Source of the DNA: Scolanthus callimorphus
Lineage: Eukaryota > Cnidaria > Anthozoa > Actiniaria > Edwardsiidae
NCBI GenBank assembly: GCA_033964015.1
Contig: CM066913.1
Span: 27,926,790 to 27,990,789 of the forward strand
Length of the DNA: 64,000 nt
Direction of reading: 5' to 3'
Shown: positions 24,601 through 36,600 of the stretch, one piece after another
How the letters are laid out: each line of letters opens with the position of its first letter
Numbering within the stretch: position 1 is the stretch's first letter
Position numbers and translations under genes: made by a program
Notes under the pieces: generated by a model
The model's input: only the letters and a program-made list of their open reading frames with translations
Databases searched by the model: none
What the model was told of the DNA's origin: nothing

Positions 24601-27600
24601 TTTAACAAATTTACCCCTGTGGAAATTCCAGACTCCTGTAAAACCCCTGTAGAAATTTGAAGCAACCCCTGTGGAAATTCCTCATTCTCTTGTGGGCCTG
24701 TGGAAATTCCACAGTTGCAAATATATATAATACCCTGTGGAAATTCCAGGGTGAAATGAATTGCCCTGTGGAAATTCCAGGGTCAAAATCACAGACCCTT
24801 TGGAAATTCCAGGGTCAAGTCAACAAACCCTGTGGAAATTCCAGGGTGAAACACAGCGACCCCTGTGGAATTTCCAGGTTCTTCGATAGGGGGTACGTTT
24901 TGGAACAGCCCATTGTCGTGTTGGCATTGGCCCGCTGGCATTTTTAAATAAAAACCAGTCCGCATCTTAGAGATCAGACATCTTGTAAGTGCTTACAAAC
25001 ATTTGCAGAGACCGTCTGCAAAAGCGACATTCGAGGCTTTGGACTCAGCGTAATATTGCGTCAAAGAATTACAGTGAATTGTTCATACATACTGCGGGAA
25101 TATGAAATCGCTCATGACTCTGAGCTCAAAGGCGCGTGGAGGCTGGTAGTCAGTGGAGCCAGAGAGAGAATTCTATGGAATTCTACATTAACGAGTTGCC
25201 AATTACTTTGATTTGTTGGTGTTATTCTCTTCCAGATGCGTCGCAAAACCCTTATCCGATGTCTTTTTCAACCGCTTTGTTTTCACTGGTTTATCACTTG
25301 GCCTGCTTTGAAATAGGTGAGTATCACTCGTATCCACTCATGGGGTAGTTTCCAGTCAGGAAACCTTGTAAATGATAGCATGTTACGAAAGCAGATATAA
25401 CGAGGCTGCTTTTTACAGGAAGTGATGCTCTTGTGTCCAGTGGACTGATAGAATCCTTACTAAGGGTGATCGATTTCCCAGGAGAGGATGAACATCTCAC
25501 GGTAAGTAGCGAATCTGGGTGTTTATCTAGGGTTATCTTGTTTCCGACACTCAAATACATTCTATTGCATAGGTTTTATTGTAGCAATAACAACATCGGA
25601 AACGGGAAGAATTTACAGATTCTAGAATTTTATGATAAAATACTCTTTAGCTCAGAAAAAAATAGGTTCTTATATGCGGGCTTTTAATGTATTGATATTG
25701 CCACTACTCTCACTGACGCTGTTATTTTAAGCCATTGTTATTTTTGCAGTTTGTGACCAGAGCTGTTCGTATTATGGACTGGATCGGAAACACTGCAAAT
25801 GTGTCTGGCTATCAAAATGGACTGACAGCCGTAATTAATAGACTCGAGGTATGGCTTAAAAGTGGTAAATATGGTGAATATGTTGGATTGTTTGTTTGTG
25901 TCAAAGTGCACAATATCATTGATTTAGATAAGCATTTACCATTAGAACTAGTATAGGAAGCCCGGAGGAGAAAAATAATCTAAGCCTTCGCCCACACGAA
26001 TGGGTTTTGAAAAGATGCGCATCAACACTGGAGTTGTTCCGCGTAGGAACCTTAGAGATGCAAATGAGCAAGCCTTTTGTTTCCGGTTGACCAGATTCAA
26101 TTGGAAACAAAAGGCTCGCTTCATTTGCATCTCTAACATTCTTACGTGGAACAACTCCACTACTTCGTTTCTGAGCAGTTACCTCGGCGTCTTTGAAACT
26201 AGTTTTGACGCTTTGTAGTGTTGACGGGAGGCCTTACAGGATAAAAAGTTATAGATTTTCTAAAAATTATGACGTGATGTGGACGCCGTTTATATAACAA
26301 CACTAGTAAAACGGCAAGCGTGTGTGATTACAGTACACGTACGGTCACATGCTACCCATTCTCGTACCCAGAGCTCCTCTGCCAGTCACCTCGTTTGGAA
26401 GGCTCTGGTGCCCGGGGGGGGGGGGGGGGGGGGGGGGACTCGAAGGTTAAAATGCTAGGGGTGACCGTCGGGAAACTCGAATTTCCACCCTAAAAAATAC
26501 CTGGTGGGAAAAAATTTCCACCCTAAAAAATACCCCTCAGTCTGAAAATACCCTAAAAAAACCCCACAACTTTAACAGATTGAATTTTATTCTGGCCGTT
26601 TATTTGATATACATCAAATGTATCCTCTCGAGTTTCGAATACACTATCATTCTTTCAAATAAGGACCTATGTACCTTATTTGCGTGAGAACCCCCTAAAA
26701 AATAACTATTTTTTCTTACCATACCGTAAGAAATTTGAAAATAAACAAGAGTTTGTTTGATTTGTTAGCCACCTGCATCTTGAACCGTGTTCCAGAAATG
26801 AATCGAAGAAAAGAATCAGTGGAAGAATCTAAACGCCCACTCAACGTAGGCAGCAGGCGGCGCAGGAAAAAATAGAGCGAAATTTTGTGCTCTCATCCGA
26901 GGACGACGAGGCGGTATCGGATTCGGATGGTGCTGATGGCAAAAATAAAAGAAAAAAGAAAAAGACGGACTTTGCAACTGAGACGCAGATAGCACACATG
27001 GATATGTGCGCAATGGCAGTGAAAATTATTGCTTAAGTTAATTGACCAGCTTTTCAACAGATCTATGCATACTCAGTGAAGAAAAACTAGGGAGAACACC
27101 AAGAACGTTGGAAAAGTCGGATAGCAAAGCGATTTTGATGTTGTTATTTCCAGATGAAGTGATTTCTCTCCTAGAAACGAATTGTCAAGAGTTTCCTAAA
27201 TTTTTGAAAAATAAATCGCTTTTGCAGAATTAGTTTGGACTTTTATTTTATTCCAAAAGAAAATGCCAGGAAATTTCTCAATACAGATTTGCTTCTGTTG
27301 AAAACAAATTCAAAGCTACCCGCGCGTTCGGAATCCTAATAAGTAAGCAGGAAGTTTTTGTGTTGATCAAAACAAACTTTTCTTTTGAGCGCAATTTTAC
27401 AACAATTTTTATTGAGTTTTCACTCTTATGTTCGGGATTTCCAAAATCTCAAAAATCGCTGTAAAGGTTACAAAACGGAAGTCTAAAGCATTGTTCCTAT
27501 AGTTTTAGAATAAGTTTTTAGGTGGATTCCTTGTATTACTGACCTCTGACGTGCTTAGCAGACAAAGCTCATTTGCATTTTGCAAAACTCATTAGCATAG

Positions 27601-30600
27601 CAAACCCCAGTTACGGGAAAACATTCTATTACACCATCATTGCTATCACAGTCATTTAGCTTGTTAATATGCTCATGGAAATGCAACCTTTTATTTGTCT
27701 CTAAAGTGACCTATAATCGGCCAAATGAAATTAGGGCAGTTGTGAAAACTTATATTTTCAAAAGGGCAAAACATGATTCACTGTTCTATTGCTCGTTGGC
27801 ACTTTTAGCGAGAGCTACAACTAGTATAAATATATATACATGGCTGTCGTGAAACCGATCGCAAAGTAATTATAAACAATTATTGGATGAGGTTTTTGTG
27901 ATTTCCAGAATAAACATTGTCGAGACAAGGGGAATAAGGCGAGGCCGTAAGGCCGAGCCTGATTCCACTTGGCGAGATATTGTTTATTCTGGAAATCACA
28001 AAAACCGAATTCAATAATTGTTTTATTATACATTGATTCAGTGAAAATACTTTTTTTCTGTCAAGCAATTTCTTTTACACAAGCGCCTTGTTAAATAGGG
28101 GAAACATTCAAGGGCTGTAGTCCCATGAAACATTGCGCGCGTAGGATCAAGAATCAGCATGCTGATTCTTGGAGACCCTTAAAGTGCGTGATTCCCAAAG
28201 TAAAGCGCGCGCTTTTAGCCAATCAGAATCGAGATAGTGAGTACAATGTATAATAATACCAATTCTGAACAAAACCTATAGCAGTAATTACAAAGTAATT
28301 GCGAATTACTCACGACAGTCATGTGAAATCTGCTCTATTGCATGAAGACCAAATTTTTATACTGAGCATAATTGACTTAAAAGCGAACTAGTTTTACCTT
28401 TTTCGTTGTTTGAAAAAAATCGTCTTCGCATGACTTGAGAGCAATGAGCCCACCTTCGAACAGAAATTCAAGCTCTGTTTTCCCGTGAAAGCCCTATTAT
28501 GAGAGATGTCTATTGGCTGATTGCAATTTTAAACCGCACCGGAGGGTCGAGGACCTCCCTTAAAAATCCCCACTCCCTGGAATTTCCACTCGTGAATCAG
28601 ACCCTCTGTCCTGGAATTTCCAGCCACATAAAGGACCCCCTCCCCTGGAATTTCCATTTTTTATGGCAAATACCGCTGGAAAATCTATTTTGGGATAAAA
28701 TGTCCCTGGACGTCCCCTTTTTACCCATCCCATGACGCAAACTCGTCAACAAACTTGTCAGGAATGCAGTGTTTACTATGCAGACGCATAGCCTCGCTTC
28801 TATGAACGCTAGGATAGTTTAAGTGTGACATAAAACATAAAAATAGGAGAAAGTCCCAATTCAGTCTCGTTACATCTCGTTACATCACGCTATCATCTCG
28901 TGCTCTCAACTCTCCTGCGTGTGCTTCCACAACTAGATATGCGCTAAGCATGGACTATTTCTTTATTACTCTTCAGCATGAGGTAAAGATCTGTATACCA
29001 TTCCACGGAGGAATCCTTTCGGCAGAGCTCCCACAGTCCTCACAGGATTCTACAACCAGCATGGAGATCGGCGAAGCCGCCTCACCGTCCAAGATTGTTC
29101 CTATGGAGACAGAGCAAGCAGGACCCAGCAGTACTTTGTCAGAGGGCGGAATGGAGGAAGAGGAGAATACATCAAGTGGCATTGCTGTGCCCCTGTTGCA
29201 CAAGAGGTTAGCCTGCATAGGTGTCTGCCACAGAGAGCAGCACTTATAAAGGCCTTGCTGAGTTTCTTGAAGAAGGTCATACCAGATCCAGCTTTCTCAG
29301 AGAGTATACGAAATAGTAAGTGATCAGGTCTTCGCATGTTTTATTCACTTTCCTTGGTGCCTTTCCCTTCCATCTTAAGTACAGTAGAACTCTGGTTCCT
29401 ATTGCTGTTTTGTTCCCCGCATACTACAGAGATCTTCAATAGAGACTTTAAAAATACGCATTTCAGTTCCTTTCTCTTTCTTTCACTAATTTTGAGTAAA
29501 ATATATCTCGCTAAAAGGGCCGAATAAGAAACAAATTAGCCGTCAATAATCTCGAGCCTTAGTTGTCTTCGAAATGATATTTTGCGAGATTACTTAAAAT
29601 TTTAAGTTTGCGTTGATATTCATAAAGGAAAATCAAAAGCTTTTCCTGGCACTAAATTTGGCAGAGAAGTAGTTGTGTACCTTGGGATGAATTTTTCGGT
29701 CAGAGATTTCGCTAGACTTACAAAATCCATTATTTTCCAACAAAAGCTCATGATGTAAATGCGTGAAACGCTGAGTTTGGGGTATATCCGCGCCAAAAAC
29801 TGACCAATAACAGCCTTCGCCGAAGACTGCAACAGCTCGCATTTATTACCAGAATAGGGAGTTTAGATTCAAAAGAAGAGAAGAAAAGGTCAGGCTTCAA
29901 AAAAAAAAAAAAAAAAAACAGAAGTGAAGATTTCGCTTCGCATTTAACAAGTCGCAATACAACAACTTCAATTCGTGAAGATGGTTCAAGGATTTTGCAG
30001 CCGACCATTACTCAAGCGGAAAGAAGTACAGGAAAGCAAAGTTCTGCGCTGCCTGGTTCAAGTTTCTCGCTAACGTTTTGCCGGATTTCGCAGAATATGT
30101 AAATTAGGCAAATCTAAGAATAACTACACTCGGGAAAACGGGGTGAGTCGAGAACAATGCTCATTTCACGCTTTTACATCATTTCAAAAGCAAAAAAGTC
30201 ATGGAATAACTGCAAATTGGCTTGGAGAATTTTCTCCAAACTTCGTCTTAGACAATACGATTAGCGTTAGTAGTATACAGAATAGCGGTTTTAGCGCGGG
30301 TGGATCGGCGGATCCACCGTGGAAGTGGAATTATAGCTATATCAGGACCGGAAGTGATGTCATTCTCGAAAACAATAGGTTGTCCAGACTTGTCCGCACA
30401 TCAGATGGACTTGACCAGACATGCTCAAACCGGAGATTGGGATGATAATTATTTAAGAGGGTTCGGGTTTAAATATCTTTTAGTTATATAATATGTTTGG
30501 TTAATTATTAAAGGTTTTATGGGATAATTAGTAGTTAGAAATTATAGTATACTATTTTAATACCAATAGCTAGATAAGAAAAACAAATATGAATTATATA

Positions 30601-33600
30601 TAAATTATATATAGCATAGTTGTAGTTAATAATATTAAAAGAAGGAAACATGGGGTTTGATGAGTACGAAATCGTACTGATTTTGGGGTTAAAACATGAA
30701 AACAAGGCTAAAGCCCAGCGAAGCGTGGACACGCTTTGGTTACCTTTTGGTTTCCCTTTGGTTACCCCGCGGTCACCCTTTGGTTTCGGCCTTTGGTTAC
30801 CCCTTGGTTACTCCGTGTTTATCCTTTAGTTACCCTGTAGTTATAAATGTCCCTCCGTAAAGGGTTCTAAAACGGTCCTGTGAAGACGAGGAGGAGAAGG
30901 AGAAGGGCTATTCTGTGAGGATGAGGAGGGGAGGAGGAGGAGTGCTATTCAGTGAGGAGGAGGGGCAAACAAAGGGACATTATAAAAATGCTTCTTAATA
31001 TTCTACACTGCTGCGGGCGTGACGGGCGCTATAGCTGGCGTGACGGGCGCTGTCGCGGGCGTTACGGGCGTTGTAGCGGGTGTTGACGGGCGTTGACTGG
31101 CGCTGTAGCGGGCGTTGATGGGCGTTGTAGTGGACGTGACGGGCGTTGTAGCGGACGTGACGGGCGTTGACGGGCGTTGTAGCGGACGTGACGGGCGTTG
31201 ACGGGCGTCCTTGCGGGCTCGGGTGCTACGGGCGTCTTGCGAGCGTCCTGCGGGCGCTCGGGCATTGCTGTGATGTATTGCGGAATCCAGGGTTTCTGTG
31301 GGGTTTCTCTAGGGTTTCTGTGGGGTTTCTCTAGGGTTTCTGTGAGGGTTCTGTAGGGGTTCTGTGCCCGCTATAGCGCCCGTCACGCCCGCAAGACGCC
31401 CGCAAGACGCCCGCAGCAGTGTAGAATATTAAGAAGCATTTTTATAATGTCCCTTTGTTTGCCCCTCCTCCTCACTGAATAGCACTCCTCCTCCCCTCCT
31501 CATCCTCACAGAATAGCCCTTCTTCTTCTCCTCCTCGTCTTCACAGGACCGTTTTAGAACCCTTTACGGAGGGACATTTATAACTACAGGGTAACTAAAG
31601 GATAAACACGGGGTAACCAAAGGGTAACCACGGGGTAGCCATGGGGTAACCACTGGGTAACCAAAGGGAAACCAAAGGGTGACCGCGGGGTAACCAAAGG
31701 GAAACCAAAAGGTAACCAAAGCGTGTCCACGCTTCGCTGGGCTTTAGCCTTGTTTTCATGTTTTAACCCCAAAATCAGTACGATTTCGTACTCATCAAAC
31801 CCCATTTTTCCTTCTTTTGATATTATTAACTACAACTATGCTATATATAATTTATATATAATTCATATTTGTTTTTCTTATCTAGCTATTGGTATTAAAA
31901 TAGTATACTATAATTTCTAACTACTAATTATCCCATAAAACCTTTAATAATTAACCAACCATATTATATAACTAAAAGATATTCAAACCCGAACCCTCTT
32001 CAATAATTATCATCCCAATCTCCGGTTTGAGCATGTCTGGTCAAGTCCATCTGATGTGCGGACAAGTCTGGACAACCTATTGTTTTCGAGAATGACATCA
32101 CTTCCGGTCCTGATATAGCTATAATTCCACTTCCACGGTGGATCCACCGATCCACCCTGATCCACCCGCGCTAAAACCGCTATTATACTACTAGCGTTAG
32201 GTTTGTTATTTTAAAAGTTTAGATCGAATATATGTATCGTTTCTATAGAAACTCTGATTACAGTAAATCAGCATGATCACGAACTTAAATCTTTCTTGGC
32301 AGCAAGTAGCCAAAATATCAAAGTAGCCATGCACTTAACAAAATAACCACTGCATGGGTCCTGTTTCACCTGAGGCCTGCCTCATCTGAGTTTGCAAATG
32401 CTATATTTTGTTTCAGTAATGGATGGTTCTCTTCCAAATTCACTGAAGTACATTATCAGCAATGTAGAATACTATGGACCAGTCTTGTTTCTTGGAGGTA
32501 AGTTATTTGTAACAGAGTTATTACAACCAAGCTAAGAACTACGATTTTCCTACTTGCCTGAACAAACTGACAATTATAATCGCAGAAGTCGACTAGACGT
32601 GCGATTTTGCACTTACGATAACTGCGATTTTTATAATTCTGGAACTCCCACTTTACATTTCCGAACTCCAACTGCGTTTTGTCTTCCGTCCATCAAACAC
32701 GACAGGCGCATGGACTTTCTCTAAGTTTTGTTTGCATTTTATGGTGGAACATGTGGTTTTAAGGTGGCTCCCGAGCATTTATTGCAGAAATAGACCTCAA
32801 CTTCTAGCGTATGTTTGACCTTGAAAAAATCTTCCGATTTCCATAATTGTTCTCACAGAGCTTAAGCAACCTTTGCACTACCAAATGGTGTAGTTCATTT
32901 GATATATTAAGCTCGTCTGTTTGGGATATTTTAAATTTTCCAAAGGAGGTGTTTTTAGAATAATTGTTATAACTTGAAAATTCGACCGTGAATGATCTTA
33001 CTATCAGCTAAAAACGCATCCATAGTAATAAGGGTTTACTCAGAGAAATGCCCAGGTCGGCTTTTCCCATGCGATTTACCTATAAAATGTCTTATTCCGC
33101 TTCTGTTTAGTGTGCCGAGCGCGGATATCAGAAAAGTAAGAGAGCTCTTCAGGATTATATCGGCTAATGTTCACTCTTAATTATATAAAAGAGAAAATAG
33201 AATCGAGTATCTACAGAAAGCGATATTTAATAAACGAATGAGAGCAGCTTCTTGTCCAGAATGTGCTGTTGCTATAATATTCAATTCGAGCTCGAAATAA
33301 CTAAATTGCTGGAATTGTTTCGTAAGTTTCTTTCGTGAGAGGTAGAGTACAACCAACTGAGAAGACTTACCAAGTTTGGGCTCGGTCTTTCCAGTACTAT
33401 GTTGAGAAACATTATCCCAAAGGAGTCACTGTTTCGTTGCTCCAACACAAACGCCAAGAAAATCCATATGTTATGAGCGCAGTGTTCTCGCCTCAGTGCA
33501 CTTCGCTAAATTCTTCATGATGACAGTTTAAGGTGACTCATTCGAAATTCAAAATGCACCCAACTGTGTCTTTAGCGCAAAGTTGCGACGGCAAACTCAA

Positions 33601-36600
33601 GGCCATAACGTTTGTGTTTTTTCTTCAATTTTTATCATTCGTTTTTTAAATCCTACTTTAATGATGTATAGATATGTTTTTGAGAACCGATGTTCTTGAA
33701 AACATTTTAGAAGTCACAATCTAAATTTTGGCAAGGCCCTAATTTGATATTCAAGTCGTACTAGAAAATAAAATTGCCGTTTTTTTTGGCCTCAAATTCC
33801 AGGAATCGATTCCAGTTGAAGTAACCTCAAATCAAGCTAAGTTACAGAAAATTCGTCGGAACAGAAACGCGGTAATAAAAATGCCGTCAACTATGGTCAA
33901 CTATGGCCAAATTAGAACGCCGATTCTGCTTGGCTTGAAGTGAATTTTAATAGTGCTCCGAAAACATATTATTTTGGGCTCTTCCGCTGGCTCTGTGTTG
34001 TATAGTAATGCATTAAACGTTACCGCAGGTCCGATTGCAAATACCATGAACTACTAAAATGTTCGAACATTATCTACCGAGGAAACAAATTGTGAAAGCG
34101 CAATGAATTTATTACAAGAATGTCGCGTTAAAATGTGTCGTTATTACGTATTATTTCTTGCTAAGATGTATATAGACGAGAAGCTTGTGGCATTGGTAAA
34201 ATTTAGTAAACAATTTTTAACATCATACGTTGCTATTTGATATAGAAGAAAATTCTTAAAGTTACGACATTCGCCCTGGTCTTGCATGCAGATTTGAAGC
34301 TCTCTTGTTTATGAATGGTAATGAAATCTCGCATTTTGCCAGGGGGAGCACAGTAGGCAAACTCTACTCATCGAACAAAGAAAACTTTTATCGTCGCGAC
34401 TTTTTTTGTTCCATAGGGACTTTAACAAACAATTGCTATATTCGGAGCGTGATTGCTATTGATTACATTTGGCCTAAAGAGTTCCCCCTTGAGAAACGGG
34501 AGATTTCATTATGATTCATAAACAAGAAGAGCTCCAAATCTGCGTGCAAGACCAGAGGGCGTCTTAACTTTGCAATTTTCTTCTATACCAAATAAGGACA
34601 TATAATGGTCAAACCTGGTTACTAAGTTTTACCAATGCCACAAGCTTCTCGTCTATATACATCTTAGCAAGAAATTATACGTAATAACCTGAAAAAACGG
34701 CACATTTTAATGCGATATTCTTGTAATAAATTCATTGCGCTTTCACAATTTCTTTCCACGGTAGATAATGTTCGAACATTTTAGTAGTTCATGGTATTTG
34801 CAATCGGACCTGCGATAAAGTTTAATGCATTACTATACAACATAGTGCCGGCGGAAGAGCCCAAAATAATGAGTTTTGTCGGAGCACTATTAAAATTCAC
34901 TTCAAGCCCAAGCAGAATCGGCGTTCTAATTTGGCCATAGTTGACGGCATTTTTATTACCGCGTTTCTGTTCCGACGAATTTTCTGTAACTTAGCTTGAT
35001 TTGAGATTACTTCAACTGGAATCGATTCCTGGAATTTGAGCCAAAAAAAGCGGCAATTGTTTTTTTCTAGTACGACCTGAATATGAAATTAGGGCCTCCC
35101 AAAAATTTAGATTGTGAAGATCGGTTGTTAATAACTTATTTAGACATCATTAAAGTAGGATTTGAAAAAGAATGATATAATAGAGGAGAAAACACGAAAG
35201 TTATGGCCTTGAGTTTGCCGTCGCAACTTTGCGCTCAAGGCACAGTTGGGTGCATTTTGAATTTCGAATGAGTCACCTTAATGAAATAAATTAGAATAAG
35301 TTTTATCAAGAGTTTTTTTTATGAGGGCGAAGGCTTTAATCAGACAACAAACAGGTGCAGTGCAAAATTTAGAACCAACAGCACTGAACCAAATCATTTT
35401 ATTTATGAACGGGTTCGAAAATAAGCTACAGAAAAAAAAAAACTGTTTATCAAGTCCCTACATTTTCAATCCTTGCAATTTCCACCGGCCGGCCGGCTTT
35501 ATGACGAGTTCAATTTCCGACTTGTTAGCCATGTTTTTAATAAATTTAGACATGAAAATCTTCCTTGAGCGAAGCAAATCTTCCCGCTCTTTCGGCGAGT
35601 TCAAAACATGGGGAAGTCCCGTTCGCTCTGTAGAACGGCTTTTACGTCATGAAAACATGTAAAGAGAAATTGAAAATTATCGTCAAAATATCCTTTACAT
35701 TTTAGTGTTTGATTGAGATTAAAACGCGATTGATTTGCTAAAAAAAAAATGTTTCTCGCGAAAGGAAATGGCCAAGTGGATTTTTTTGTCGGCCTAAAAA
35801 TGACGTGAGCATGCACAATCCATAGAAATCGATCAATCAGAGCGCGCGTTATATCGTGTCTATTTTATAAGGGTATATATCCCTGGCCTAGAAGGTAATT
35901 TGTCATAGTGCCTTATTGGTATTGGACTTCTGGCATACACTAATGAGCATGTGGGTCTGCGATTTGTAAGCATAATGGACGGAATGACAGGTGTTCAGAA
36001 CACAAGGATTGCCAACGTTACGGACGTTTATTTTCAGTCCTTCTCTAGGGTGATTTGCAATAGCGCAGGATTGAAAGAACCATATAATATTTTAAATATT
36101 TAGGAATTTGACTGCTTTCGTTAAATTAACTTAGAAAATCGTCGCATATTTTGTAGGTTCTGAAAGGCGGTCTTCCCGGCACCAGATTTTCAGTATGCCT
36201 TCGCTCCAAAATGGTGAAATAAAATGTTGGTTAACTTTAATTCCGCTGCTGAGAGAGCCCAACGTGGAAGTCAATTGAGCGCTAAATTGACCTTTTGACT
36301 CAATCAATTCATGAGCCGTAAATTATCAAAAGACACTAATAATCCTTGCGGTGTGTGCTCTCCCGTGTTGGCGAATGTTTGCATCTTTTCGTGTAGATGG
36401 ACAGAAACAATGCTAAAACTCTACGTGTGGACGCGAATTTATTCTCAGTTCAAAAAAGTTTCGTTTTCAAACGAAACGATTTCGTGAGGTTGAGACCTAA
36501 GAACAGATAACTTTCGTCATAAAACGAGGAGTGTCGTAGGATTGTTCGTTTCGCATTAAGGTGGCCCGCGGGTAAGCATTTGTCTGACGACACATATTTT

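Noticed and set aside
29899..29918. Poly-A run as the tail of a retrocopy
   Set aside because: No gene-like sequence and no target duplication were found next to it.
30535..31920. Identical 65-codon ORFs on opposite strands (30535-30732 and 31723-31920)
   Set aside because: They are the two arms of the foldback element; no domain, and the pair only reflects the palindrome.
30271..35277. CRISPR array or prokaryotic repeat system
   Set aside because: Spliced eukaryotic gene context; the repeats are inverted or simple tandem, without regular unique spacers.
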